Shown one piece after another: positions 7,993 to 15,584 of a stretch of DNA of 64,000 bases. The stretch covers positions 3,823,925 to 3,887,924 of the forward strand of contig NC_021182.1 of NCBI RefSeq assembly GCF_000389635.1, given 5' to 3'. A model generated the notes under the pieces. It ran no database searches and had not been told where the DNA came from. It saw only the letters and a list, made by a program, of their open reading frames with translations. The stretch's first letter is position 1. The number at the start of each line of letters is the position of its first letter. This DNA comes from Clostridium pasteurianum BC1. GTDB taxonomy: Bacteria; Bacillota; Clostridia; Clostridiales; Clostridiaceae. A program made the translations under genes and the position numbers.

Positions 7993-8466
7993 TTAATTTA
8001 CATGATCCATATTCAATTCTTGAATCAACTTTTCTAGTCTTTTCTTTTCCTTTTTAGCCACCTTGGCATTTATATCATATAGGTAATGATGCAGTGTATC
8101 AGCATCCTTAAGTGTTTCATCATAAATTCCATCTATGTCTAGTTTGCTGCTATGATTATGAATTGCCATGCAGATAATATCAGCTTCTTCTTTACTAAAA
8201 CAATTAAGCTCACTTAAGATTTTTCTAGCTTCAATAGAACCCAGTATTGCATGGTCAGTACTGTTGCTAGTTTTATAAGTATATATGTCATGAAGCATTC
8301 CTGAAATAGTACAGAGCTCTGCATTGATTCCTCTTTTTAATGCAAGTAAATTACAAAAGGAAGATACCGCATATAAATGAACATAGCCATGATTTCTTAA
8401 CTCTAAATCAGTCTGATTGTTTAAAATATCATTAACAGTTATACGTATTTTTACTAATCTATTCAT
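7993..8466 (-). CDS. HD domain phosphohydrolase family protein
   Basis: 157 residues. HGYVHLYAVSSFCNLLALKRG supplies the first His, GMLHDIYTYKT the HD pair, and MAIHNHSSK plus DADTLHHYLYD the distal His/Asp ligands, so the metal site of an HD hydrolase appears complete. The substrate is unknown; small HD proteins often act on nucleotides. An AAGGGTG site precedes the ATG. A truncated duplicate including the upstream region lies at 23359-23735. Confidence 0.88.
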   Translation of the reverse strand: MNRLVKIRITVNDILNNQTDLELRNHGYVHLYAVSSFCNLLALKRGINAELCTISGMLHDIYTYKTSNSTDHAILGSIEARKILSELNCFSKEEADIICMAIHNHSSKLDIDGIYDETLKDADTLHHYLYDINAKVAKKEKKRLEKLIQELNMDHVN

Positions 8467-8573
8467 AGTTTATCACCCTTTATTTAAATATTTTACATAA
8501 ACATACCTGTAACTCTATTTTATCATCTTATGAGTTTTATCAGTAGTGCATAATATTTAAATCGAAAATAATA

Positions 8574-8624
8574 AGGTCAAACCTCCGAGACGCTAGGAGG
8601 TGAGTGGAAGTCGCTCCTTGCTAA
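8574..8624 (+). repeat. dispersed palindromic repeat, divergent copy
   Basis: CCTCCGAGACGCTAGGAGG forms a stem, followed by GAGTGGAAGTCGCTCCTTGCTA, matching the right half of the 75-bp consensus. It lies between the HD gene and the toxin-antitoxin operon. Confidence 0.65.
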
Positions 8625-8676
8625 AGCCGAAGAAATAGATAAGTGTCCGGAATATTTTAATAATAATTTTAAAAAA

Positions 8677-8694
8677 TAGGATAAATTTATCCTA
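8677..8694. promoter_or_regulatory. perfect 18-bp palindrome, probable Phd operator
   Basis: TAGGATAAATTTATCCTA is a perfect palindrome 44 bases before the antitoxin start. The segment to its right (TATGATATGATATA) is suitable for a -10 region. Phd antitoxins and Phd-Doc complexes bind such palindromes to autoregulate. Confidence 0.65.
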
Positions 8695-8738
8695 AATATG
8701 ATATGATATATATAAGATAAATATTTGGAGGGATTTAT

Positions 8739-8981
8739 ATGTTAGTAAATACTCATAAAATTATTTCTATGTCTGAAGCTAATCAAAATTTTTCTAAAAT
8801 AGCAAAAATAGTTGATGAAGACAAATCTGTAGTAATAATGAAGAATAATAAACCTAAATATATTCTTTTAGATTTTGAAGAATTTAGTAAAGAAGCTACT
8901 TCAGAAGAAGAAAAGCTAGATACTATTGCTAATAGAATATTAGAAGAAAACATGGAAGCATTTAAGGAATTAGCTAGATAA
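8739..8981 (+). CDS. Phd/YefM-family antitoxin
   Basis: 80 residues. ISMSEANQNFSKIAKIVDED followed by VVIMKNNKPKYILLDFEEF is the classic Phd N-terminal DNA-binding fold; the acidic, helical C-terminus (EEEKLDTIANRILEENMEAF) is the part that folds over the Doc toxin. GGAGGG precedes the ATG. The stop codon TAA (8979-8981) overlaps the expected start position of the Doc frame, showing tight coupling. A palindrome upstream is the likely autoregulatory site. Confidence 0.92.
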   Translation: MLVNTHKIISMSEANQNFSKIAKIVDEDKSVVIMKNNKPKYILLDFEEFSKEATSEEEKLDTIANRILEENMEAFKELAR

Positions 8982-9358
8982 AGTATATTTCAATTGAATA
9001 TGTTTTAAAACTTCATAAAAAACTTATAACAGCTACAGGTGGATCAAGTGAATTAAGAGATATAGAATTGTTAAAATCATCAATAGAAAATTCAAAGTCA
9101 ACTTTCAATGGAGAAGATCTCTATCCTACTCTTGAAGATAAATGTGCAAATATTTGTTATAGTATGATAAATAATCATTCTTTTGTAGATGGAAATAAAA
9201 GAATAGGAATATATGTAATGCTCATATTATTGGAATATAATGGAATTAAATTAAAATTTACTCAAAATGAGTTAATTAACTTAGGGTTAGGCATAGCAAA
9301 GGGAGATTTTAAACAAGAGTATATAATATTATGGATAAAAAATCACTATACCAAGTAA
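8978..9358 (+). CDS. doc: Doc/Fic-family toxin whose start codon reads ATA
   Basis: The Fic core HSFVDGNKRIG (H-x-F-x-D-G-N-K-R) is intact, so the protein could phosphorylate EF-Tu as Doc does. The open frame extends upstream of the motif as KYISIEYVLKLHKKLITATGGSSELRDIELL, which is the normal Doc N-terminus. The first codon in register with that N-terminus is ATA at 8978, overlapping the antitoxin stop as ATAA. If the base at 8980 were G, the junction would read ATGA, giving the toxin an ATG and the antitoxin a TGA stop. A TTG at 9068 is the next possible start but would remove about 30 conserved residues. With an ATA start translation should be very weak. Full length from 8978 is 126 residues, normal for Doc. 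Confidence 0.8.
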   Translation: MKYISIEYVLKLHKKLITATGGSSELRDIELLKSSIENSKSTFNGEDLYPTLEDKCANICYSMINNHSFVDGNKRIGIYVMLILLEYNGIKLKFTQNELINLGLGIAKGDFKQEYIILWIKNHYTK

Positions 9359-9380
9359 ACATGTATAGTGATTTTTTTAT
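9340..9380 (+). terminator. terminator of the phd-doc operon
   Basis: AAATCACTATAC pairs perfectly with GTATAGTGATTT and is followed by a T-run. The doc stop codon lies in the loop. Confidence 0.85.
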
Positions 9381-9531
9381 TTAATGCATAATATCTGAAA
9401 AATATTCTTATAATTGATTAATTACACTTACATATGTACTTTCAAGTGTAAAAATATCACTATTCAAAGCATTGTCTATCTTTGTAACCGATGAATTATT
9501 TGATTTAAAACTATTACATTAACTTATTAGT

Positions 9532-9604
9532 AAAACAAATTGTGTTCACAATTTGTTTACATCCCTCGAGGGCCTTAGTGGGGCCATCGATGACCCACTT
9601 GCTA
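9532..9604 (+). repeat. dispersed repeat, second subfamily, longest copy
   Basis: Starts with a 26-base palindrome (9533-9558, 12-bp arms around TT), then CCCTCGAGGG, GGCCTTAGTGGGGCC, and ends GATGACCCACTTGCTA. The end is shared with the other repeat copies. The gene-free stretch 9380-9765 holds this element, an AT-rich tandem repeat and a lone ACTTTCAAGT box near 9440. Confidence 0.65.
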
Positions 9605-9635
9605 CTGGCTATAAAATATTAATTATTTAATTTTC

Positions 9636-9712
9636 ATAATTAATATAATTAATATTTTTATTAATTATATTAATATTTTTATTAATTATATTAATATTAA
9701 TATTGACTTTAT
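9636..9712. repeat. AT-rich tandem repeat
   Basis: About two and a half units of a 21-bp sequence made of ATTAATTATATTAATATTTT, immediately before the DUF2089 operon. It is likely to curve or melt easily and may act as an upstream element, but no function can be shown. Confidence 0.6.
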
Positions 9713-9765
9713 GAATTGACGGGTGTATATTAAAACCATAATAGTACATTAAGAAGGTGAAAATA

Positions 9766-10155
9766 ATGAAATACAAAGCCCCGGGCAAATGTCCCGTATG
9801 TGGTGAAAAACTTTCCATTACCAAACTCAACTGTCCCAAGTGCTCTACATCCATTGAAGGTGACTTCCAGCCCTGTGAATTTTGTCGTCTTCCTGAAGAA
9901 GATCTTGATTTTGTCAAAGTATTCATTAAATGCCGGGGCAACATTAAAGATGTGGAAAAAGAACTTGGCATCTCTTATCCCACCGTCCGTGGCAAGTTAG
10001 ATGCAGTTATAAAAGCTCTAGGCCTAGAAATACCTGCTAAAGATACTGTAAAGGATAAAGATTTAAAGGAATCAGCTAAAATGGAAATTCTAGAGCAATT
10101 ATCAAAGGGTGAAATCACTGCCAAAGAGGCAACTGAAAAAATTAAAAATCTATAA
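9766..10155 (+). CDS. DUF2089 zinc-ribbon/HTH protein
   Basis: 129 residues. The N-terminal zinc ribbons are CPVC (residues 9-12), CPKC (23-26) and CEFC (37-40). They are followed by a helix-turn-helix stretch DVEKELGISYPTVRGKLD and a C-terminal LSKGEITAKEATEKIKNL that resembles the SHOCT-like segment of the next gene. This is the DUF2089 architecture, presumed a transcription regulator. The ATG at 9766 is preferred over a GTG at 9757 because AAGAAGG lies just before it. First gene of a four-gene operon with 22-bp spacing to the next. Confidence 0.88.
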   Translation: MKYKAPGKCPVCGEKLSITKLNCPKCSTSIEGDFQPCEFCRLPEEDLDFVKVFIKCRGNIKDVEKELGISYPTVRGKLDAVIKALGLEIPAKDTVKDKDLKESAKMEILEQLSKGEITAKEATEKIKNL

Positions 10156-10177
10156 TTAATTTATGGGAGTGTTGAAA

Positions 10178-10621
10178 ATGAGTGAACAACAAAAAATATT
10201 GGAAATGATTGAAAAAGGTCAAATTACAGCTGCTGAAGGTATGGAACTTCTGGAAGCCCTCAATACCACTAAGGAACCTGAACCAATTGAAACCTCTAAA
10301 GCTCTGACCGGAGCCAAATTCAATTATAAATTTTTTAAGGTAAAGGTTACCTCTGACAATAATACAGTGAATGTAAAAGTTAATATTCCTATACGCCTGT
10401 TAACCACCATCGGTGAAATAGCAAGCAAAATGACTACTATGGTACCAGCAGATGCCCGAAAAGAAATGGAGAGCAAAGGCATTGACATCACAAGCATCGA
10501 TTTCGCTAAAATTATTGAAGAAATATTAAACGGCACATTGGATGATCCGAATATCGTAGATGTTGAAGCATGGGATGAAGAACACAAAGCCATGGTAAAG
10601 GTAAAAATATATGTGGAATAA
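10178..10621 (+). CDS. SHOCT-like/YvlB-related protein
   Basis: 147 residues. The N-terminus SEQQKILEMIEKGQITAAEGMELLEAL is the short helical SHOCT-like module; the rest (FKVKVTSDNNTVNVKVNIPI ... IVDVEAWDEEHKAMVKVKIYVE) is a beta-rich domain as in YvlB-related proteins. Such proteins accompany PspC/YvlD genes in Firmicute envelope-stress operons. The ATG at 10178 is used; an ATG at 10163 lacks spacing for a ribosome site. It overlaps the next gene by 11 bases. Confidence 0.8.
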   Translation: MSEQQKILEMIEKGQITAAEGMELLEALNTTKEPEPIETSKALTGAKFNYKFFKVKVTSDNNTVNVKVNIPIRLLTTIGEIASKMTTMVPADARKEMESKGIDITSIDFAKIIEEILNGTLDDPNIVDVEAWDEEHKAMVKVKIYVE

Positions 10622-10925
10622 AAGCTTTCGTATAATATGGCTGAAATTGCAGATAGGGAAAAATAAGCATTTTTATTTTTCCTTTCCTATTCCCTTGTAT
10701 ATCTTTCAGGAATTGTTGGACAGTACCCTGGATTTATTGAAATTTGCAGGCTTATTTGTATCAAACAAGCCTAATTCGGATTCATACTCATCCTTTACTG
10801 TATATACTGCCAAAGAACTTGTGCAAATGATAATTGATCTGTGTGATTCATCATCAGAGTTTGAACCCTATGACTTTGTTGACGTAACCACTGATAAAGT
10901 CAGGATATCAATAAAAATCAGGTAA
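10611..10925 (+). CDS. conserved small protein of the yvl-like operon
   Basis: 104 residues. FYFSFPIPLYIFQELLDSTLDLLKFAGLF is followed by AKELVQMIIDLCDSSSEFEPYDFVDVTTDKVRISIKIR, whose end resembles the C-terminal strand of the preceding protein. The ATG at 10611 lies inside the upstream gene and has AAAGG before it, giving translational coupling. No catalytic motif is visible. The context suggests a role in the same envelope-stress function; this is inference from the operon only. Confidence 0.65.
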   Translation: MWNKSFRIIWLKLQIGKNKHFYFSFPIPLYIFQELLDSTLDLLKFAGLFVSNKPNSDSYSSFTVYTAKELVQMIIDLCDSSSEFEPYDFVDVTTDKVRISIKIR

Positions 10926-10948
10926 ATCTTATCCATATGGAGGTAAAC

Positions 10949-11302
10949 ATGACAAAAGTCATCTTAAAATATTTATCAATTATATTGACCATTTATTTAT
11001 TATCAATGTTAATTCATACAATTTATATTGGTGATACACTCTCATTGCTGATTATGGGATTGGTTTTATTAATAATCAATCTATTGTTGAAACCATTTTT
11101 GCTGTTGATTACATTGCCATTAAGCATCCTCACCTTAGGTTTATTCACCTTTATCGTAAATGCCTGGACCATATTGATTGCGGATCACTTTGTATCCGGA
11201 GTGAATATGGGTGGATTTCTCGATTCCCTGCTTGCTTCATTCATTATTGTTATCTTACATCATCTGCTGAGGGATATGAATAAACCGTCAAAGCACTACT
11301 AG
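10949..11302 (+). CDS. YvlD/phage holin family 4 membrane protein
   Basis: 117 residues with about four hydrophobic segments (LSIILTIYLLSMLIHTIYI, LLIMGLVLLIINLLLKPFLL, TLPLSILTLGLFTFIVNAWTI, GFLDSLLASFIIVILHHLL). The motif LLLKPFLLLITLPLSILTLGLF is typical of the YvlD family. It is an inner-membrane protein and the last gene of the operon. GGAGG precedes the ATG at 10949. A strong terminator follows 40 bases after the stop. Confidence 0.9.
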   Translation: MTKVILKYLSIILTIYLLSMLIHTIYIGDTLSLLIMGLVLLIINLLLKPFLLLITLPLSILTLGLFTFIVNAWTILIADHFVSGVNMGGFLDSLLASFIIVILHHLLRDMNKPSKHY

Positions 11303-11342
11303 AAAAAATTGGATAGCTACTATTTTTTATAACAAAAATAAC

Positions 11343-11385
11343 TAGTGGCAAGCTCTCAAAATACTTGCCACTATATAATTTTTTC
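11343..11385 (+). terminator. terminator of the yvl-like operon
   Basis: TAGTGGCAAG pairs with CTTGCCACTA (10 bp) followed by TATAATTTTTT. The convergent small gene at 11389-11526 ends just after it, so it may act in both directions. Confidence 0.85.
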
Positions 11386-11388
11386 AGG

Positions 11389-11526
11389 TTAAGATCTTGG
11401 CCTTACATTATCATTTTTCTTACTTTTTGCTGTCTTCTCTGAATTATGCTCTACCTCACCATTATCTTTTCTTTTCATTCCTGCTGAAGACATTTGCTGA
11501 TTTGTAAGTTGTTGTTTTCCTGCCAT
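11389..11526 (-). CDS. small charged protein, 45 residues
   Basis: Reads MAGKQQLTNQQMSSAGMKRK... ending NDNVRPRS, with AGAGGTG eight bases before the ATG. The composition is Lys/Asn/Gln-rich with no hydrophobic stretch, like minor spore or nucleic-acid-binding proteins, but no family was recognised. A single gene, convergent with the yvl-like operon. The good ribosome site and clean frame support a real gene. Confidence 0.55.
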   Translation of the reverse strand: MAGKQQLTNQQMSSAGMKRKDNGEVEHNSEKTAKSKKNDNVRPRS

Positions 11527-11642
11527 TTTTAACACCTCTTTATTCTAATTTTTTTATTTCTTACAAGATTAGTGTCCCCTTTTATATCAGACATTACTCT
11601 ATAAAGTTCTTTAAAGTAAACAAATTCAACTTTAAAGTTACT

Positions 11643-12254
11643 TTGCCTATTCTGCTCTTTACAGATATAGGAGCCACTAATATAATTAAGAATTTTGATA
11701 CAAAGTATATATTGTTTTGTGCCGTAGTTACATCAATTTGTTTTTGGTCAATCTGGTTCTTTACCAAAAAATTTATGAAAGATTCCTATATGACTGGAGC
11801 TTTTGTGCAAGCTTCTTTTCGTGGAAGTGCCGCCATTCTTGGAATTGCTTTTATTCAAAATATCTACGGAAATTCAGGTATGGCTCCCATGATGATTATA
11901 GGTGCCGTACCTCTTTATAACATATATTCTGTTATTGTGCTTACCTTTGAAGGTGAAAATGGCAAACAGGGAAACGATAATATAAAAAAAGCATGTATCA
12001 ATATTATAAAGAATCCCATCATTATTGGAATTTTACTGGGGATGTTAATATCCTTATTAAATATTAGGTTCCCTCAGATGGTTGATAAAACATTAAAAAG
12101 TTTTGCAGTTATGGCATCTCCCCTGGCTCTAGTCACCATTGGAGCTGGTTTTCAGGAAAGAAAAGCACTGGCAAAGATAAAGCCAACTTTATTATCAGCT
12201 TTTACTCTGACATTCTGCATTTTTGTATTAAAAGTTTTTGGACTTATTATTTAA
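11643..12254 (+). pseudogene. AEC-family (auxin efflux carrier-like) transporter, truncated at both ends
   Basis: The 203-residue frame shows the central AEC region: QASFRGSAAILGIAFIQNIYG, PMMIIGAVPLYNIYSVIVL, NPIIIGILLGMLISLL and SPLALVTIGAGF. Full AEC carriers are about 300-320 residues with ten membrane segments. Here roughly the first 70 residues and last 40 are missing, there is no ATG or ribosome site (only a TTG), and the frame stops at a TAA 60 bases before a 75-bp palindromic repeat. Probably a non-functional remnant. Confidence 0.8.
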
Positions 12255-12313
12255 TCGAAATAAAGCACCTTGAGTACATCATCAGCCCATATAGAATCTC
12301 CATTTAACAACAC

Positions 12314-12388
12314 TAGCAAGCAGAAACTTCCAGTTTCTCCTATAGGGTCAGTCCCCTTAGGAGATGATTGGAAGTCAGCTCCTTGCTA
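12314..12388 (+). repeat. 75-bp palindromic repeat, full-length copy
   Basis: Bounded by TAGCAAG and CTTGCTA. Inside, ACTTCCAG pairs with CTGGAAGT, and TCTCCTATAGGG pairs with CCCCTTAGGAGA around TCAGT, so the entire element folds into one hairpin. Same length as the copy at 46827-46901, with about ten differences. It lies downstream of the AEC fragment. Confidence 0.85.
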
Positions 12389-12403
12389 TAAAACTTGCAT
12401 CTA

Positions 12404-12888
12404 TTACAACTTTGAATTCAGTATTTCATAAACTCTCAAGGTGCTTTTAACATTATCCGTAGTAAATGCTTCACCAGTCATTTGAAAGGTTACAAAGCAA
12501 ACATTTCCGGCTGCATTTATATAATTATCTTGTATTACTCCTTTTAAACGATGTCTAGAAATTATGTTAAGGTCAGTATTGAATACTTCAAGTGTACTCA
12601 GTATCAGCCTTCTTCTTTATAAGTTTGGTCTTTTTAGTTTTGTCATCAAAGTGGCATAAATAAAAACATCCATTCTTTAATACTGACCATACATAATAAT
12701 CAGCAATATCTTCAATGAACAGTTGTTCACCATGAATATTGTATCTTCTCCATAGCTACCTCAAATTTCTTCGAGGTGATTGTAGTCCACTCAGGATTAA
12801 ATTGTTTTATAAGGCTGCCTGGCAATAATTTTTCCGCCTCGTCAATTGACAGCTTGTGAATCTGAAGATTAGCCAGTGTTGTCCCCAT
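12404..12888 (-). pseudogene. frameshifted gene, family not recognised
   Basis: An ATG at 12888 after GGAGGGAG starts MGTTLANLQIHKLSIDEAEK... The frame breaks near 12740 and continues as NIHGEQLFIEDIADYYVWSV, then breaks again near 12600 and continues as LEVFNTDLNIISRHRLKGVI... to a TAA at 12404. Together about 160 residues in three frames. The good ribosome site suggests it was once expressed. I do not recognise the family. Confidence 0.6.
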
Positions 12889-12921
12889 TTGTCTCCCTCC
12901 AAACTAAATCATTTGTTACTT

Positions 12922-13004
12922 TAGCAACTCTTACCCATTTGCTTCCTTGTATCTGCTATGATATCAGTCCCCCTAGGAGATGACTGGAAGTCAGATCCTT
13001 GCTA
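12922..13004 (+). repeat. 75-bp family repeat with diverged left arm
   Basis: TCTGCTATGATATCAGTCCCCCTAGGAGATGACTGGAAGTCAGATCCTTGCTA (12952-13004, described by its key blocks TCAGTCCCCCTAGGAG and CCTTGCTA) matches the right two thirds of the family. The left part starts TAGCAA but is diverged. It lies just downstream of the methyltransferase gene. Confidence 0.75.
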
Positions 13005-13044
13005 TTTTCAAAATATACCTTTTGATTGCCTTCTTCTCTTTTCC

Positions 13045-13821
13045 CTATTCCTTTCTCAAGATATCTAATGTATGTGCGCTTGCTCCCAACAAATCTGGTC
13101 TTTCACACGTAGAAAAATGATAATTAAGAAAAAGTTGAAATGTATTTTCATCCATAGCATTCAAAACAGGTCGCATATAATTAGCTGGTCCATCTGCTGC
13201 AATTATTTTTATCCTTTGCAGTCTTACTTCCTCATTTAACTTATTAATATCTTCAATCCTTACATAATCATATAAATCTTTTGGTTCCGATATAATATGA
13301 AAATCATCATTAAGTTTCCCATTATCAATACATGCACGAATATTATTTTCCTTAAAACCATATGTTATTACACTATATTCATTCATACAATATGCTACTA
13401 AGATAACACCTCCAACTTTCGTTACTCTTTTTGCCTCTTGCAGCGCTTTTACTTTATCCTCAAATTTATATAAATGATACATTGGTCCAAACACCAAAGT
13501 CATGTCAAAAGTATTTTCTGAAAATCTTGATAAATCTAATGCTGTTCCCTGCATTGCTTTTACTGTACTTCCTTTTGACTTCAAAATACCTAGATTGTGC
13601 TTCACAAGTTCAATTGCAGTAACATCATATCCTTCATTTGCTAATTGTACAGAGTATCTCCCTGTCCCTGCACCAACATCCAAGATTTTTGCGTTCTCAT
13701 TATTTTCTAGATACTTATGAATATACTTCATGGAAGTGATATATTCAACTTGTCCATATTTTCTCGTTAATCTTTTGTCCTCACAAAATTTATTGTAGTA
13801 TTTTTCCAATTCTATTGTCAT
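13045..13821 (-). CDS. class I SAM-dependent methyltransferase
   Basis: 258 residues. AKILDVGAGTGRYSVQLANEG is motif I for SAM binding near residue 45, YDVTAIELV is motif II, and FDMTLVFGPMYHL is motif IV. ALQEAKRVTKVGGVILVAY is the usual post-motif region. The C-terminal half (ADGPANYMRPVLNAMDEN, FSTCERPDLLGASAHTLDIL) resembles small-molecule methyltransferases of Firmicutes. The substrate is not predictable. Single gene, flanked by repeat debris on both sides. Confidence 0.88.
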   Translation of the reverse strand: MTIELEKYYNKFCEDKRLTRKYGQVEYITSMKYIHKYLENNENAKILDVGAGTGRYSVQLANEGYDVTAIELVKHNLGILKSKGSTVKAMQGTALDLSRFSENTFDMTLVFGPMYHLYKFEDKVKALQEAKRVTKVGGVILVAYCMNEYSVITYGFKENNIRACIDNGKLNDDFHIISEPKDLYDYVRIEDINKLNEEVRLQRIKIIAADGPANYMRPVLNAMDENTFQLFLNYHFSTCERPDLLGASAHTLDILRKE

Positions 13822-13844
13822 CTCTTTATGTTCCTCATCTATAA

Positions 13845-14024
13845 TTATAATATATATGGATCTTTTAAAGTTTCTACAGCTAGATCACTATTAGGCTTTG
13901 TTAATTTTTCATTATAATTTGTAATTTTTTCATTTAATTCTTGTCTTTTATAAAGCTTAGTTTCTATCTGATGGACTAAAACATTTCTTGTCCAACCATT
14001 CTCAACTGTTTTATTTATATATCA
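13845..14024 (-). pseudogene. DUF1016/YhcG-type PDDEXK nuclease fragment
   Basis: The minus strand reads YINKTVENGWTRNVLVHQIE, then TKLYKRQELNEKI and SDLAVETLKDPY before a stop. This is the hallmark end of the DUF1016 N-terminal domain (WYIxKTIENGWSRNVLVxQIE ... DLAxxTLKDPY). The C-terminal nuclease domain is absent and there is no start. Part of the same motif recurs in the fragment at 30588-30745, so the two come from different paralogues. Confidence 0.75.
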
Positions 14025-14353
14025 TCTAACCTGATAATATAAATTCTATATTATTAGAACCATTTTGTGAAGTTAGATTTATATGTGTTCTATTTTATAA
14101 TTTATTACTTTATCAATATCAATAAATCCAAGAAAAATCTTAGATTTATAATAATCAATAGATTTGTTATGGTTTTGCCTTGGATAAAAAATTTAAAGAT
14201 TTGTTTTATTGTCATTAGAGTTATGAGCATAATCTAACTTAACATATATTATGATATAATGAAATATAATTGAGAAGAAACAGTATTATTAAAGTAATAA
14301 TTATATACAATTTTAAAAAACTAAATAATAATTTTTATAGAAAGAGTGTATTT
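14025..14353. other. gene-free AT-rich spacer
   Basis: No supported gene, repeat or terminator. An AT-rich stretch with TATAATG near 14255 may hold the promoter of the TPR gene, but no good -35 hexamer is seen at the right distance. Confidence 0.4.
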
Positions 14354-15289
14354 ATGAAGGATGATATACAAATTAATAAATATTTAAAAAAGGCAGAAGA
14401 AGCTTTTGAAGATAATAAATTAATTAAATCATTAGATTTATATAATAAAGTTTATGAACTTTCAAGTGGTAAAAATTTGGATGCAATAATTAATTTAGCC
14501 TTAATATATGACTCTTTGGGAAAATCAGAGAAAGCTAAAGAGTACTATAAAGAAGCTTTAAGTATAGATAACTATGAAGAAAGGGCCTACTATGGTTTAG
14601 CTACAATATATGATGAAGAAGAAAAATATGAAGAAGCTATAAGATTATACAATAAAGCTATCTATATAAATCCAAATTATCATAAAGCTTATTTTTTCTT
14701 AGCAAATGCCTATGATGTATCTGGGGAAAAAGATTTATCAATAGAAACTTACGAAAAACTGTTAAGTTTAAATCCTATGGATTTTTGGGCAAATTTAAAT
14801 CTAGGATGTATTTATGAGGAACAAAATCAAAATGATCTTGCATATAAAATGTTTTCAAAAGCTTTAAAAATAGACCCAAATAATCATCTAGCTTTATTCA
14901 ATATGGGAGTAATTTGTCATAAGTTTAATATGATAAAAAAATCCATTAATTTTTATGAAAGGTCAATTGAAAAAGATAAAGGCTATGAATATAGTTATTT
15001 GAATTTAGCAGTAATTTATAAATATAAAGATACAAAAAAGGGTATAGAAATTTTATCCAAGGGAATTAATAATTGTAGTGAAGTATATTTTTTATATTAT
15101 AACAGAAGTTGTTTTTATGCTGTAATTGATGAAGAAAATAAGGCATGTGAAGATATAATTATGGCTTTAAAATTATATCCACAGTTTTTAAAATATGTTT
15201 TAGAAGATGAAGAATTAGTAAAAGTAAGGAATCTAAATTTATTTAAGGAATTTGTGGATAAAAGCAATTTAGGTCAAGCCCTTCACTAA
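14354..15289 (+). CDS. tetratricopeptide repeat (TPR) protein
   Basis: 311 residues from ATG 14354. At least seven consecutive 34-residue TPR units can be read, for example AIINLALIYDSLGKSEKAKE, AYYGLATIYDEEEKYEEAIR and AYFFLANAYDVSGEKDLSIE, each with the usual A/G-8 and A-20 positions. There is no signal peptide or enzymatic domain, so it is probably a cytosolic scaffold. In Clostridium such proteins are common and mostly uncharacterised. A frame extension upstream to a TTG at 14270 has no ribosome site and is not used. A partial palindromic repeat follows directly after the stop. Confidence 0.88.
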   Translation: MKDDIQINKYLKKAEEAFEDNKLIKSLDLYNKVYELSSGKNLDAIINLALIYDSLGKSEKAKEYYKEALSIDNYEERAYYGLATIYDEEEKYEEAIRLYNKAIYINPNYHKAYFFLANAYDVSGEKDLSIETYEKLLSLNPMDFWANLNLGCIYEEQNQNDLAYKMFSKALKIDPNNHLALFNMGVICHKFNMIKKSINFYERSIEKDKGYEYSYLNLAVIYKYKDTKKGIEILSKGINNCSEVYFLYYNRSCFYAVIDEENKACEDIIMALKLYPQFLKYVLEDEELVKVRNLNLFKEFVDKSNLGQALH

Positions 15290-15290
15290 A

Positions 15291-15335
15291 TAGGCATTTC
15301 CTACAGGAGATGGCTGGAAGCTAATGTAATGCTAT
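15291..15335 (+). repeat. dispersed palindromic repeat, right-half copy
   Basis: CCTACAGGAGATGGCTGGAAG followed by GCTAATGTAATGCTA corresponds to the right half of the 75-bp family. It starts two bases after the TPR stop codon. Confidence 0.6.
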
Positions 15336-15461
15336 CCACCACTATTTTTTATCACTTTTTAGATAACATATGTTCAAAAGTTATTATCCAAAAATTTAAG
15401 AGAAAGTTATATACGTTTTCTTAAACGGTTTCAAGCATTTATATATTATATTCACAAATTA

Positions 15462-15498
15462 GTTACAATATATTTATTATTCGTTCATATATTGTAAC
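15462..15498. promoter_or_regulatory. 11-bp inverted repeat upstream of a small gene
   Basis: GTTACAATATA and TATATTGTAAC are perfect arms separated by 15 bases, about 90 bases before the ATG at 15585. There is no T-run, so an operator or RNA hairpin is more likely than a terminator. Confidence 0.4.
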
Positions 15499-15584
15499 GA
15501 TTTCGGTGGTTTCCTCCTTTGAATTTTTATTGGAAATAGAATATTATAATAATATAAAAATTAATTGCAAGGAGGAAATAATTT

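Noticed and set aside
9068-9358. Doc start at TTG 9068
   Set aside because: It would delete about 30 conserved N-terminal residues and has no ribosome site; the upstream frame matches a complete Doc N-terminus.
9636-9712. Possible origin iterons or CRISPR repeats
   Set aside because: Only about 2.5 AT-rich units, no spacers, no replication gene nearby.
12314-12388. 75-bp repeats as ordinary terminators
   Set aside because: No T-run follows, copies lie before, after and between genes, and all have one orientation regardless of transcription direction.
12314-12388. 75-bp repeats as pieces of the group II intron or of the IS elements
   Set aside because: No matching stretch was found in the intron or in the ends of the IS256, IS4 or IS21 elements.
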